In this document: positions 12,297 to 25,900 of the stretch, one piece after another | How the letters are laid out: every line of letters starts with the position of its first letter | Numbering within the stretch: position 1 is the first letter of the stretch | Assembly: GCA_036362985.1 (NCBI GenBank) | Contig: JAYGXS010000001.1 | Coordinates: 49,859,043-49,923,042, forward strand | DNA from: Ligula intestinalis | Lineage: Eukaryota; Platyhelminthes; Cestoda; Diphyllobothriidea; Diphyllobothriidae | DNA length: 64,000 nucleotides | Direction of reading: 5' to 3' | The notes under the pieces: generated by a model | What the model was told of the DNA's origin: nothing | Databases searched by the model: none | What the model saw: the letters and a program-made list of their open reading frames with translations, nothing else | Made by a program: the position numbers and the translations under genes

Positions 12297-15179
12297 GAGA
12301 ACATTTTGATTCCCGCTTCTATAAAGTAGTCTTCACATGCAAGCTAATTACAAAGGACACCAACTGATTAATATTAATGCGTTTCAAGACGTATATGCTT
12401 TTAAGGCAACTATGTAATAGTGTTTGAACTATGGACAATTTTAGAAACGTTGGCCAGTTAATGCGTTTTTCTTTACAACATTCCGTTATTTGACTGTAAA
12501 ATGCTGTGGCAGATTCGGAATTGTGCTGTCTGCACCATTCACTGTTGAACATGATGGCAGACCTCTTATGTTCACTTGAGGCAAATGAAATTTAGTATAT
12601 TTTACGCATTGTACCAAAGATTTGACTAAAGATTTCCTCTCCTACGCAAAATTTTAATGTAGGCTGCTCAAGAAAATTACAAGAATGTGTTTACGGAACC
12701 ACATATGTATATTGTCATAGACCACATTTTTGCTTTTCTTATAAAAAAGTATTTATCCGAAAGTAAACGGTTTGCTGTAATGGCCTTCCACCACAAACAA
12801 TTTGACCTTTATTCAAAGTAGCTTAAGTGAGGCAATGCTACGTATGGGTATTGTGTTCTTTAAACAAGCGTGCATTTTACTAAATTCGAAAAATGTTTTT
12901 AATTCCTATTACGCTCTTATATATGTTAATATTATGGTGAAATAAAACCCCATCAAAATCTTTAACGTTCCTCTAGTCTCTATGCCTATCAGACTACCTT
13001 ATTAGTAACCGCAAAAAAGTACACAGTTAAGCTCCCAGTATAGGTTTAATGTATAATTCAAGAAGTGGGTTTGTTGTTCATTAGTTTTCTAAGGTACGCA
13101 TTGCAATTTTCCCTTCAACTTACTTCGGAAAAAACTGAAAGTAGTTTGACTGCAACCAAAAAATACACAACAAGTGCCCTTTTAATTGGAAAAAGCTTCC
13201 TTAACTTACCAAAAACAGTTTCTTTGCAGAGTTTTGTCTACTTTCCCTTCTTGACGATGCCTTCCCACATCAAGTTGAGTTGGTGGGTATATCTCCAGAC
13301 GTCAGATTCAAAAACGGGAACGCTTGTAAAAATGTAACTCAGAAAAATGCTTTCAAGTTGTAACTTGTTTTGAAATGTTTGACAGGCAAAAGACTGCAGA
13401 AGCTGTCTTTTTGGACAGTCTATTGAGAATTTGAAGCAAACATTTCGAAAAACCCTGTTTTTCAAACCATCGTCAAAAGTAACACAATACTGCTAAGAAA
13501 AAAGATTAACTTGATAGACGAAAATAGTATATTCACGTATGCATGCGCGAGATTTTTCCCAGTGTCTTTGCGAAAGACTTAAGTCTTTACGTATAGCCTA
13601 ATGTAAGTGCACTCGCTTGTAAACGCATTTTTTGTGGCCTTCTACTTTTTTTGTTAAACCTGCCTCAAAAAATGCATAAAATTAAAATAACACCGAAGCA
13701 TTTTGCTACGGCTTAGAAACAATTCCTTAAAAGGAATCCACACTAGTACTAACCTTATTTAAACTTGCATTAAATTTGGATGATATGTAACAGCCACCTG
13801 CGAAAAGCGATTATGAACTACCTGGTTCCACTTTTCCTGTTTTTTTTTGTGATTACGGAGACAGTGGATTGATTTTTAATCGGTTCACGCGAATTGTTGC
13901 GCTTTCTGTATTTCTTGTGTTCCGATGGATAACAGTTATTTTTAACCAATAAATGATTGTTTTCGACACTGTTTTTATGATTAACTTAGCCAACTATCGC
14001 TTTTAATGATAGGGATTTTTTTGGTATAATGGGCGAGTTCTCGGGTAATTAGAGGTCTTTGTTACTTTGTCCACACTTTGTGAGTGTGGATCTCCATAAG
14101 TTTTGATCTGCACTCCCAAATTCCTTTGAGGGACGCTTTCAAAGGATTTTTTGAAAGTAAAAGGTGTCCGTGAATTTATGTGTCAATAAAACATATTTAC
14201 TTCTTCCAAAATGGTAGGCGTGTTTTTAAAAGTCATTTTGAATTTGTTCAAGAATATTACACAAAAATCAATACCCCTCTCCAATTAACAGTCTTAATAA
14301 CTTCCAGCAAAATTTCTTCTTTAGAGACAAGCATCTTCCAGTTTTAGCATATGCGTTTATGCTGCTACGTTTCTGATGGGGTGTTAATGTTGCTTAGATG
14401 TTTAACGCAACCTTTGATCGATAGGAACCTAATAATATATATAAATAGTCTATTTTTTCAATTTGGTTTAACTGTAGGGTAAGGTAAACACAGTGGTTTG
14501 TTGTTGTATTTTGAATTTGGTAGTCTCATCACATGTTTGCTTTTTTGATATTATTTGAAATTTTTGTGTAAACCGATTATTCTGATTGCACTAAGTCACT
14601 ATAAGGTCATCATTCGTCACTTGTTATAAGTTTTTGGCCATATTCAGGGCTCATTTTCGGGCCACATTTTGCTAAATGACTGCCTGTTTATATGAATCCC
14701 TTAAACAACGTACCTGTGCTTTAGACAGCTTTGGCAGATGTGTTTTTATCCTGCACATCTACACATAAAGACATCTATTAGTAGAGGGACAAAATTACAA
14801 TTGGAGTCAGCCTTTCACATTCGTCTGTTTGTCTGAAGCTATGCGCTCTCAATTAGAATAAACACAGCAAAACTTTTTAATACAGGTTCATCAAGTACTA
14901 TTAAAAGTACAGTTCAAAGAAATGTTTTATAAATAAGTGATTTTGGATTTTATATTAACAAGTTATTCTGTAGAAAGGATTAAAGGTTTTCTTATTTCTC
15001 CAATAATAGTTCTTTTTAAGAGCAAATTTTTCAATTGGTTAAACTAAGATTACCTATTAAAGCAAATTCAATTTATACTTTCAAACTCCAAGTTGGTGCT
15101 CATTATGCATCGACTGAGCTCTGCAGTGGCGATCTGAATATGCAAATTCCCTAATAAAAGAAGAAAGTGAAATAATCAA
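12297..15179. other. AT-rich sequence, no feature seen
   Basis: Short open frames here have random composition. No RT, GIY-YIG or other domain was recognised on either strand, although this is where the missing C-terminal part of the neighbouring PLE would be expected. Confidence 0.4.
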
Positions 15180-16710
15180 AAAATAATTCGAGAACACAAA
15201 GAAGAGGTCTGAGCTGGCAGCCTATCCTTACCTTCTTCATGCAGTACCAGGATGGTTCAAAATAACACCCAAATTTTCGCTGCTGGGAATGTTTTTGCTT
15301 TTGCTTGGTTGAGGCGTCTGCTTAAGAGTTCACTAACTGCATCCCCTTAAAAGGGGACTTTGAGGAATATCGTCTTCTTTTCTACCCTGGGTGTGGTGGG
15401 CTTAGTCCCTTTCTCCATCATATTTCTTATGACGAATCTATTGGGATATCCGTTCTAAGTTCCGCAAATATTCCCATGGTTAATATTAGAAGTCAGTTTG
15501 CCAAAAACTGACTTCTGATATCCGTTCTCTCGAAGTGGGTCCTGGGGTTTCTGGAGCGCCATTTCAATTGAGGCTGATGAGCAGATTTGTTCCGGCTGTT
15601 TGCGCTAAGCAACGAACTAAGTTACGCTTGTTTTGGATAAGGACAAAACTGTTTAAGTTTGTATGCTGTCCGGACCAGGTTTTCTTTCAGTAAACGCCCC
15701 CTCGGATGTTACCGTTAGGCCTTTGACTTAAAAGGATATCCAAGGACTGAAGCGAACCTGCCGTCTCCACCTCCAAGGTGAACTTAATGAAGGGGTTTGC
15801 TTGATTAACAGTATGTAGAAGTGCATTTACATCAGTATCTGCTGGGGCGAAGGCGAAGAGGTCATCAAAATATCGACCGTAGTATTTTAACTCATGGATC
15901 TGCTTGCTGAGGTGACATTTCTCCAGCTTGCTTATAAAGATGGTAGCCAAGAGAGGCCCGAGAGGCGAGCCCATAGCGACGTTGTCTATTTTTCTGTATA
16001 GTTGGTAGTCAAAAAGGAATTGCACATTTAATGTGCATTTGAGTACAAATTCCCTTCATACATCAGGTGGTATTCCTACTTCTATTTGATTTGCCACTAT
16101 GAACTTGCAGATGTAGTCGACTGTCTCTTTTACTGGGACGTTTGTATACAGTAATGAGACGTCTAGGGAGATCATCGTCATGCCATTTAAGCTCATGCCT
16201 TTGATGCCATCGATAAATTGGAACGTACCTTGATAGTTATGTGGTGCCTGTTGTTGCTGTATGGGCTTGAGTTTCTCTGCCAATCACTTCACTTTTGCAT
16301 GCTACGGAGAGTTTCACATGTCCAAAATGAGATGAACTGGCAGGTCATTCTTGTGGATCTTAGGTAGACCATGTAAACAGAGAATGTACGTGCCCACTAT
16401 CCGCAATTGTTCGAGATCGCGGTCACTTATAAATCCTGCCGTGTGTAGTCTTCTCAAGCAGCTGGTCAGGTGTACCTCAACTTCATCCGTACAATCTTTT
16501 TTCTTTGTGTTACTTCTTAAATTTCTTCGGATCTGATAGTATGGCCTGCATCTTGGTAACGTAGTCCAATCTGTTCCTTAGAATGACGCCTGTTCCTTTA
16601 TTTGTTCTAATAACCAATATCTCTTTGTTAACTCTCAGCTGTTTTAACTTGTACATTCGTGCTTTTGTCAGTATTCTGTGATTTGTTAGTCTGCTGTTTA
16701 AATACTAATA
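15180..16710 (-). mobile_element. Penelope-like element, reverse transcriptase part (PLE-a), decayed
   Basis: Domains in minus-strand order: a PLE N-terminal RT segment (NKEILVIRTNKGTGVILRNR and LDYVTKMQAILSDPKKF, ~16640-16515); LHGLPKIHKNDLPV with LAEKLKPIQ (~16390-16260); motif A MISLDVSLLYTNVPV (~16175-16130); motif B IDNVAMGSPLGPLLA (~15990-15945); motif C YYGRYFDDLFAF (~15890-15855); then the PLE linker, including the LNSFVLIQNKRNL segment (~15690-15600). The catalytic Asp positions are kept but the frame has several stops, for example TGA at 16056-16058 and 15687-15689, and later frameshifts. The match ends near 15180, where the GIY-YIG endonuclease should begin, so this copy lacks its 3' part. 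Known: PLEs encode RT plus GIY-YIG and are distinct from LINE and LTR elements. Confidence 0.85.
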
Positions 16711-18655
16711 ACTCAAATTCACCAGTGTTGATTTGAAGTGCTGGACACTATCACCAGCGACTGGCTTGAGATCATAAGCTTGATTGTAGAGGGTCTCAAA
16801 CTGGGTTTATAGTTCTAACTTTATAACCTTTCACCTAGGTATACAGAATTTTGGACCCGGTGATAATGCTTCGAGCAGAGTTGTATCCAGTGTTAGAGAG
16901 GAGTAGTTGTGGACAACATTATTTGAGAACTAAGTGCATATCTTCTACGACTTACTCCCATGAACGAGAAAACGTTTGGAAAGCATTAAAAGAATAATGA
17001 GTCTGGGTTGCAGTGATCAGACGTACGTTTATATTTTATCATGTGTGTAAACTGATCTCATGCATTTTTGATGCCCTCCACAAAATTATTTGCCGTCAAT
17101 CACCATATCTCAAATTATCTGTACCCTTGCTGACAATATGCGCCTACCACAGACTTTAGAGCAATTGTGTCCATCCGTTTAGATCCTGTTACGTTTTCTA
17201 GCAACATCAATTGTGACCAAGAGAAAAACGCAGAATTAAACTTCATATTCATAGAATCCTTGTATCTTATGCACTTCACGCTAGACGTTTTTTGCGAAGG
17301 ATAGCAATGGACTGTCAAAAACAAAAAGATCAAACCCAGATAACGCTGTGTTATTACAGATGTGAAATGAATGTTTTTATGATAAATGTGAGGAAATGCT
17401 TAAATTTATTCTAACCACAGGTGATGGCAGCTGCTTTGGAAATTCTGACCTTTAAGAATGTATGAAGAAGCTTCATGACTGTTTGCTTCAGGTGGCATTC
17501 AGCAATTAATCAGAATAAACAAACAAGGAGGGAATTTAGAATGGTTATTGTATACAGCCTGTCTTTACGTGAAAAGGTTCAATTAAAAAGCCCCGTAATA
17601 AATGGGTGCCTGTCTATGTAGATATTATTCATGCAGTCCCGCAGCAGGAGAGGACAACGGAAACCTTCCGTAATGCACTTGATGTTGCAATTACTTTAAG
17701 ATAGATGATGGTTAGAGGTAAAATTAATTGTGGAAATGAAAATCACGTTATAATTAAGATAAATTTAAGCAGTAATGTAAGACAAAGGACACAAGGATTG
17801 TTAAACTTCCCGAAAATGAACGCAATGCCACTACTGTAACGGGGTGTTCTTATTTTGTATTCTGGCCCAGAGGGCTACGTTGCCGATTTTAATCTAAAGC
17901 TATCTTTTTGCACTGAAGAAATTACGTTCATCAGATTCTGTTTTTTATTGAGGCATTTTTAGCCCTTTGAGGTTTTTTATAGATATTTATCACTATTTGT
18001 AATTAAAAACACTGCTTTGATGTGAACGTCAGTTAGTAATAAGAAACAAATGTATCTCATACACGACCTTATAGTGATAATACCAGTTTTCATGGATAAA
18101 TTTTTAACTTTTTTGATACTTGTACACAAGCACAGAGGTATTAAACTTTAAAACAGGAAGTAAAAATCAAATGACTTGCAAGATACGCGAGCAAACATGG
18201 CAAGCTCCAAGTGGTTCGGGCGTCTAGCTAAACTCTATACTTCCTTTCCACTTAACCAACCTTTATTATGTAAGATATATATTGCGCAATATATTAAGTC
18301 GGACGATTCTTATAACACGATATTGATTCACTCTTCCGGAAAAGTACATACATTCTTCCAAATCGTACGTTGCACATGGTAAAAAATTCGCAAAGACAGT
18401 CGGAGGAATGCATGATATTCTAAAAGAATGTGAAAATAAATGACATTTAAAGTTAAGCCTACTTAAAGTGTCTGCAGTTATTAAATGCAAATTCCTCTTT
18501 CTTTTAACCTATTGCAAAATCTTTGATGAACCCATAGTACTATAGTTGCCTTATGAACTTTAACGAAGGCAAAATATGGCAAGTCTCCGTTTGGTTTTCT
18601 GGTTTCAATCTTTGTTTTATTTAACTAGTAAAAGTATATATTGGCGTCTCAATTA
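16711..18655. other. Sequence upstream of PLE-a, no clear feature
   Basis: The first few hundred bases (to about 17000) could be the 5' part of PLE-a but no conserved motif was readable. The rest is AT-rich with no recognised gene or repeat. Confidence 0.35.
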
Positions 18656-19000
18656 ATGGCTCTGGCTACGGAACTGTAGGATACACCCCTAAATGTGCGA
18701 CCAGAATCATCCATGCCTTTGTATGCCGACCTGTTGGTCGGCTTACAATGGCACTGCGCTCTATCTGGCCTCTAGCCTTCTTGAGCCAGTCATGGTTCCA
18801 GGACTAGGTGAATGAGGGCAGAGACAGTGTGGTAAATTATGCGCAGGTCTATTATCAGTGCTAACCAACTGGCGCGTAATTTATCGCTCCTACGCCTATT
18901 CTGTTCTAGGGCGCGCGGTGCACCTCGTCGGAGTCGGAGGTCGCAACGCTATTGCATTCCCAAAATGATGGAAACATTAAGCACACAACAGTACTTTACT
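18656..19000. repeat. GC-richer block, probable unclassified repeat
   Basis: The base composition shifts sharply to GC-rich, as in the other repeat blocks of the window. It contains a perfect hairpin at 18725-18742, seven GC-rich pairs (GCCGACC/GGTCGGC) closed by TGTT. No coding domain or second copy was identified by eye. Confidence 0.35.
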
Positions 19001-21279
19001 AAATTACCATTTGCAGAGGCCGATCGATCTCAGAAAGTTTTGTTTAGATTAAAACATGCTTTTAGGTTTAGGTTAAAGGGATTATTAAGGTGCAGTGTAA
19101 TCCCGATCCCAACTTTTGAATGTGCCGTCTTTCGACTGCCTTTAAAACTTCACTCAGCAGTATGGTTTCTCAGTGCTTTTATGGATTCAAAACTGTTTTG
19201 AAGAAGCAAATGCACAAGAAATCCTTCCTTGTTCTTACATTTTATTAGAGTACATCTAAGTTAGACAATAAACAGTATTATTTGGGTGTAAAACGTCCTC
19301 TTTCTTCAATTCCCGAATAAGTTTAAACCCGAAAATCTGTTGCATGTTCGTCATGGTTTCCAATCTAATAGTTATATTATTTTCACGTGGTTTAGAATAC
19401 ACCATGTAATGGACAAAAATTTTGTTATGGGCGTGGACTACATCATATTTGCCTTAAGAAGCACTCAAAATGAAGAGGTATGATGTTGTTTGAGGGGATA
19501 TTTCAGGGTCCGAAAATATTCGTATTGCAAACTTTTCTCAGAAGTCCTATTATGTTACGCACTAAGTGCAAGTGTCCGGTTTGGTTGTATTTTCCTAAAG
19601 TGTATAACATTTTAAAATGGCATCAAAAATTACTGGGAAATGTGAGTGAAGTAAAAGTTGATGAAAAAACGCATTAAAATTCAGAGCCCTAAAGTGCCTG
19701 ATAAAGCGTGAGATTATGCTGCACAATATTCCAAACTGCAGCCACATTTAAGGAACCCACTTAAGTTAACCCAAATTAACAATTCATGAGATGCGTCAAC
19801 TACTCTAACTTACCTAGTATAAACAACCTCAGTTAAGGCGAAAATATTCTTTAGTGATATAATTTCACCGTCCATTTCTATGTTGCAGGAACGGGCCAAG
19901 CACTTATTCTTCGGAACAGGTGCAATCATCCTCCAATAGGAAGGAATACTTATCTCAAAAAAGGTGTTTTTTCGGTCTTTATATGAGGCAAAATAACAGC
20001 CTCTTCTTGCAGACTTCCGAGGAATCAACTGAGCGCACTGTTTTACTTTACTTCAAAAAGAGAACGATGTTTTCGGGAAGTTGATTTAACGGACAGACTG
20101 TGAATCGTTACCTTAATACCTTATTCCTACTTTCAGCTGATCCTAGAAATAAATTGGTCTAGTCACCTGGGGATGACATAGTCGAACGCCTGTTACTAGC
20201 TGGAGAAGTGTTAACCTTTTCACCTTCTGTAACCCAGATGTATTCATGCACGTGAAGTCCAGTCAACGGCTACCGTGGGCTCCGTGTTTTGAAGACGGTC
20301 ATTTCCTGACCTCCCATCTGTCAACTGTCAAGGCCCTGAAAACATTGATATAAATACGTTGGTTTGACCTTTCTGTATATACGATGGGTGAAACATTTTG
20401 TTTGAAAAATTTGGCACTTGTTCCTTCGTTAGAATCTGATATGTAGCGAGTGGAATCTACCCATGGAATACTCCGTTGACCCTTATCAAGATGGTTGCGC
20501 CCTTTTTATATATTTATCAGTAGTTTAAGAGAAGCGACACCTGAAAACTCCTATGTTTTAACATTAAGTAGGATTGTGAAATTCCCCCAAGAAAGATATT
20601 TCAAGAAGCCACAATAAAAGTCAAAATCTAGTTCATTTTGAACAGGAATAGTCTGACCCGACAAGGGGGAATTAATGGACACAGCAGATAAACATCACTC
20701 ACTGCCGACCTATTTAAAATCCAAAAATTACATAAATTACACCAGGCCGAATCCATAAATTTACTCAATTACCTAAAATTGCCAAATCGTTTACATGTTT
20801 GTCGTTCAAAAATCCTTGACACGCACATCATGGCATGATGGCAATAAGCACGTTAGCCAAATCGTGATGCATTGACTTTTTTATATCTCCTTGACGAATT
20901 TCGAAAAAAATTCATCTTATTATGAATGCTCCTTAGTTGCATTCATTACCAGGGTAGCTTGAAAGGCTGAAATAGGAAAAATGTCTAGCTGCAAAAATCC
21001 ATGCATATTTACCCTTAGCATTTATGTCACTTCTCCGGGCTATAGGAACATATCGAGGCCTAGCTGCATGCAACTGGTCTAATAACCATCTGTCAGTTTT
21101 AAAAATAACTGGTTTGCAAAGTAAGTTTTTGCATTTGCAGGCCCATTTTCCAGAAAAGATCTACCCAAAATACGAACGTACGCAATCGTTGATGCGCAAA
21201 AGTCGACAAGCCAAAAGATATGCATTCTCTTACAAAGGAGCAGAATGAAATCAGATATTTTTTTATATCAGCTAGCGTT
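19001..21279. other. AT-rich sequence, no feature seen
   Basis: Only short random open frames are present, and no repeat or RNA gene was recognised. Confidence 0.35.
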
Positions 21280-23154
21280 AAAGGACACCGTACTACACAG
21301 CGTGTGAATTTTATAAATCGGAGGTTGCCAGGCACACACTGGACACAAGACACGGATTTCCATGGGAGCAAACACAAGTCACTGGCACCAGCTGAACTAG
21401 GAAGGTCCGCGAAGACCTGTACTCAGGCGAGGAAAGCATTAACAGGCATATCGATTCGGATGTCAAATATAAATCTCTCAAGTTCAGATGGGAGCAAAAA
21501 CAGCCACCGCTGACCACATGATTTAATATGGGTGACAACTATCCCCCTCCAGACCGCACAATTACACTAGCGTGACAGTTCTATTCCCCACTGACGCATC
21601 ATTGAATGTGGATGACAATTGTCTTTCTACATTCTGACACCACGTAGAATCTTTTGTTAGTCGTCGTTTTGAGTTAATTTTTTTCGCTCAACCTTTATTT
21701 GTCTCAAGACAAGCTGGGCTACCAGACTCGAAAATTCGCGCAAATAACATTATTCTTTATTGGTAATGAGGTGTATCGTTTGGGATGCCGATATTGCAAT
21801 ACATCCACCAAGAACCCACCAGGAGCTCCGTCACCATAAACATCAGTGCCACCGCCAACTTAGCAGTTGTCAGCCTATCCTGTCTAGATGGCGAGTGCGC
21901 ATTAACAGTTCGGCCTGGGCTGTCCCTTGCTAATCAACCGCACTGAGGCTGGAAAAAAAGCAAGGAGCATCAACATACCTCTGTTGCAGGTATCTAGACT
22001 GCCCTACACTGTCTAGGATGATTCAGTTGCCGCATGGGCCTACTCGGCCACACGTACCTTCATCAAATTCTGCGGTTTAAAAAGCACCTCCACGCTTAAC
22101 CCCATCACTACACGGCCAGATCAGTTCATAAAGTCCACAAATAGGCAAGCTCCACAAAAGCAACCACACTTTCCCCTCCTCCCTAATTTGAAAGAAATTT
22201 AGTACGTAACCAGGTCGTGTGTGGCTTACGACGAGGAGCTCCTAAAGCCCCGCCATCCACCGCGCTGAATACCGCCATCAGGGATAGCTAGGCTAAGACT
22301 GTCAACTGGTGTATGGGGGAGAGAGAATAGGAACTTTGACTGTAGGCGGTCCAGTCTCCATGGCACATCAGCACATAGTTCATTTGACATAAATTGGCGG
22401 GGTTCCCAAAAAACAGCAGAAAACGCTGCAAGTGGTGGTGGTTTGGAAGTTTTCGAACTGACTAAGCCACTCTAGTCTTGTAATCGGTCCAGGGTGTGCG
22501 TGCGATGGCCGACTAAGTCAGGCTTTAATGTGTCCTTCTTAGTTTGCTTAGGTGCGATTCCAGCCTTTCCCTTCCTGTTAAACCTCCTGATAGGTGCGTT
22601 TTGGGACCTGACACACGTAGACGGACTGTTAAGCATTGTTATCTACTGTGCCCTTTATTCGCCTGGATTTGTACTGAGTCTGTCTCGTAATCGGACAGGC
22701 GTGGTTAATTGAGGAGGTAATATGGTTGATGCTTCATGGCCTAGATACCCATGTAACCTAATTTACGTTCACTTCAGCGTTCTTTTTATACGACGGCGTC
22801 GTCGCTACCTGGTGGATATAGTTGTTGGTGACGATTGAACTTTCCCATGCTTTATCTATTGCACCAATCACCCATAAGGTTAAGACATACTAAATTCTTG
22901 ACAGAATTCATAATTTTAGCAATGCATGAGAAAGTTCTTCAAATTCCGATAAGGGAGATATCGCCTTGTTCTTATATTCTTTACGGGGTAAGGGCGTCGT
23001 ACCGTTTGACCGCTTAGCCTGCATTCTCCTCTGACAGAAAACATCACGACTGGCTTTAGAGGTTCTATTTGCCTTGTACATATATCAATAACCTACTTTT
23101 ACGCATCAAGTAACCAGGCTTACCCTCTTTTCCTTGAATTTTACCGTTCGTTTT
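21280..23154. repeat. GC-richer blocks, unclassified repeats
   Basis: Two stretches (about 21280-21620 and 21780-22720) have higher GC than the surroundings. Parts of the second (for example TGTGTGGCTTACGACGAGGAGCTC near 22210) loosely resemble the block at 10.74-10.79 kb (TGTGGCGTGACGCC...GGAGCTC), so they may belong to one dispersed family. Positions 22780-23154 hold nothing recognisable. Confidence 0.3.
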
Positions 23155-24379
23155 CGTTAAATTCCTCCAATATAAGGTTGATTTTCCATACATAAACATC
23201 AGTTCCCTGAAGAACAGGAATTTATGCTGATGGAGTTGATTCTATTTAGCTCATTAAGACAAATATAAGTTTCTTTAATTTAATATTTTTGATCACTTCC
23301 AACACAATCAAATACTCAGTTACATTCGCTTTACAGAGCTTGAAATGCTTAATTGCAAAGAATGTACTACATTTGGGCGGGTAAGTAGATACTTAGGTGG
23401 CCATACAAGACAGTTTTGCCCAGAAAACCTGTTTAAGCAGAGTAAGGCCAAAGTCTACCTAACTTATTTCACCTGAAAGCTAGATGTGTACCGAATGAAA
23501 TATTCACATAGCATCGTCCGTGTATCGTTTCTATACTGCTCCCAGCGTCATTTCTCGAAGAAAAACTCCATCAAAGGTTGCATAAGAGCATTAATTTGAG
23601 TAGCTTCGGGTTGATTGCTTGAAAGGTAAAACAGGCTGCCACATTTAACTCTGTTTTGTCTTGTTCACTTCAACTCCAGAGATGACAGGCCATATTCCAT
23701 CTGCATCTCCCTACACGCAAAGGCTCTTCCCTTCAAGCTTTGTTATCCTGAAGCATTTTACTGTTGTTGGCGCAGCGCACGCCATCCCAGATTGGAATGA
23801 ACAGATCTGATTTTGAGAGAATTATATCTGTCCTAGATTGAGAACAACCAGTTGCATTACAATGTTCCAGCGAAGAGGGAAGCTACAGTAAACGTGTATT
23901 CCCTTCTAAACTCTTCTGTGTTTTGGTAGACGCGACAATGGTTCGCATTACATGCACCGGCGAGCTATGCGTTGACTACCCTAGATTAGCTGCAACGTTA
24001 TCAGGAGTCTTGATTTTGAAATCTGATTGTAAATTCCTTCCAAGATTCTGCAATCACTAACTTATTGCACTAATTTTAACAATTTGTCATAAGCCAATTG
24101 CGAACAGGCGTCCTTGGTGCACGGTGTTCAAAGATGCGAGTTTTCGGATAAACATGATTTGAACATATAGCAAGGTAAGGGACGCAGCTATCAGTGCTTG
24201 TTCATCAAATGAACGTCTACAGACGAACAAGAATCGTGTCAGTATCAACACAGATATTTGCATTTTCTCTATGGACTTTGTGGATAAAGAAAGATGACGT
24301 AAACCTTCCTTGCCTAGGATATGATAGATTCAACATAACAAAATATTAACTCTTTTCTCTCCGATGCACTAGTCCACTA

Positions 24380-24830
24380 TCCGAGCTAATCAACCATTTG
24401 ACGATGGGAGTGGACGCAAACGGCTAATAAAACTCAATAATGTGTCTACAAGTGCCACACACGACATTATCCCCCCCCCCCCCCCCCCCCCCTACAGCCT
24501 ACCAGGCTTAAAAAAGTGGGTGAATGGTACAATTGGAGCTCATTTGCGTAAAATATCACAGAATCGTCATTAAAAGGGGATTCCGATGCCTGAATCTATT
24601 CCATCCGTTACACAAGACACGCCTATAGGGCTCACTATGTGGTCGAAAGTGCACTGTCAGTTGCCAATCTTCCAAGCCACGACATTTAGCACGTCAGATT
24701 TCTTTTAGCGAGGGGTACGCTGATCGGCCATTGAGCACCAAGGGTTGTCCTATTGGTCCCCTTTCTCGCGGACTCGTTGACTGAACGAGCCTTCCAGTCA
24801 TCTGGTGCTACTGTCCACTATATATAGTTT
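24380..24830 (+). repeat. R1-like dispersed repeat inside copy A
   Basis: The core at 24620-24715 (TGTCAGTTGCCAATCTTCCA followed by AGCCACGAC) matches the R1 copies at 10.45-10.53 kb and, inverted, 52.41-52.50 kb. Copy B has the same element at 39780-40210, so R1 was present before the segmental duplication. Confidence 0.55.
24471..24492 (+). repeat. Poly(C) run of 22
   Basis: Twenty-two consecutive C residues. The matching place in copy B (about 39879) has only a short CCTCCCTG segment, so the run expanded in copy A, or the length is a sequencing artefact. The complementary strand is a G22 tract that could fold into a quadruplex. Confidence 0.9.
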
Positions 24831-25732
24831 GGTTTATGCGTGTATAAATACAATTTTGTGCAATGGTAGGTTATGAAAGCCCCCTCAGCCACCACTTATC
24901 TCGGGATCGTTTAAAAATAGAATGATGCTCGTGTGGATTCTAAGGTTTGGCTCACACTGCGGAGAAGCGGCAAAATGTGTGCAAGAACACATTAAAATAA
25001 TTCATTTTTCTTCAAATTTATTTTACCAGGCGTAAATATAGCAATGAAATTTGGGGCCAATATTTCAAAAACTGCAACTCACAATAAAAAAATGAATTTT
25101 AATAACAAAAGCCATAATAAGACGAGGTTGTGCATGCTGATTTAAGATAGGTGTGGAGGATTGCTCCCCGTACCTGCGAAAAAATAAACCAAACCAGGCC
25201 AGGCAATGTATTTTAAACACAAGGGGCTATCATTAACTATTTTGAAAGTATTTTGGTACAAAAAATGTTTGTTCTTTCGACAGTCTTTCGAATTTAACCT
25301 TGGCTTGGCAAATTAATTGACTTTTTATGAGGTCACATAGAAACGTTTCTTCCTGCAAGGAAGAAAGGACCAAGAATTCCCATTTTCTGGTTATTTGTAG
25401 CAAATTGTTTTGTTAAGCTTACGTTTACGGAGATAAACCTACAAAATAAAATCCCGCTATGTTAAATTTTCTTTCTAGACTGTAAATTTCTACAGTATCA
25501 TAGTTCCCTTAAGACGTACGCCTACCTTCGTCGCAAAGTGTGGGAACTGGTAAAAGTCCCTTTTAATTAGCTTTGCAGATTCTGTGAAAGTCTTAATTTT
25601 TTCTCTTCTTTCACGCCATAGTACACTTTTGAATGCACACCAGATTAAGCTGAGTTGTACTTTTAGGTCGCGTACGACTACCCACAAATATCTTCAGAGC
25701 GTTTCTTAATTGCCCTTTTGGCCACATTGATG

Positions 25733-25900
25733 AATATAAGCCGGTAAAGCGTTTACTAGAACCAGCGGTTTATTTGTCCAACGTTTCAAACTCTCACGTG
25801 AGCCCATTGTCAAGGAATGAAAAAATGTACAGCTCACTGCCGGACAAATAAACCACTCGTTTCAGCGAAGGCTTCAACGTCTCAAATATTCTCAACAATT
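25733..25900 (-). repeat. Small foldback insertion with hammerhead-like core remnant
   Basis: It is present in copy A and absent at the matching place in copy B (around 41100-41130). Outer arms GGTTTATTTGTCC (25767-25779) and GGACAAATAAACC (25842-25854) are perfect inverted repeats. On the minus strand the inside reads TTGACAA, a stem with the palindrome CTCACGTGAG, then GAAACGTT. This resembles a hammerhead whose box 1 has lost CTGANGA by transitions. About 27 bases separate the outer arm from box 1, so the fold is not canonical. Exact insertion ends and a target duplication were not resolved. Confidence 0.4.

Noticed and set aside
15565..15610. CTGATGAGCAG near 15577 as a hammerhead
   Set aside because: No second box or stems; it lies within the PLE-a linker sequence.
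24620..24730. R1 core as a tRNA-derived SINE or tRNA gene
   Set aside because: No paired cloverleaf and no A-box/B-box at the right spacing.
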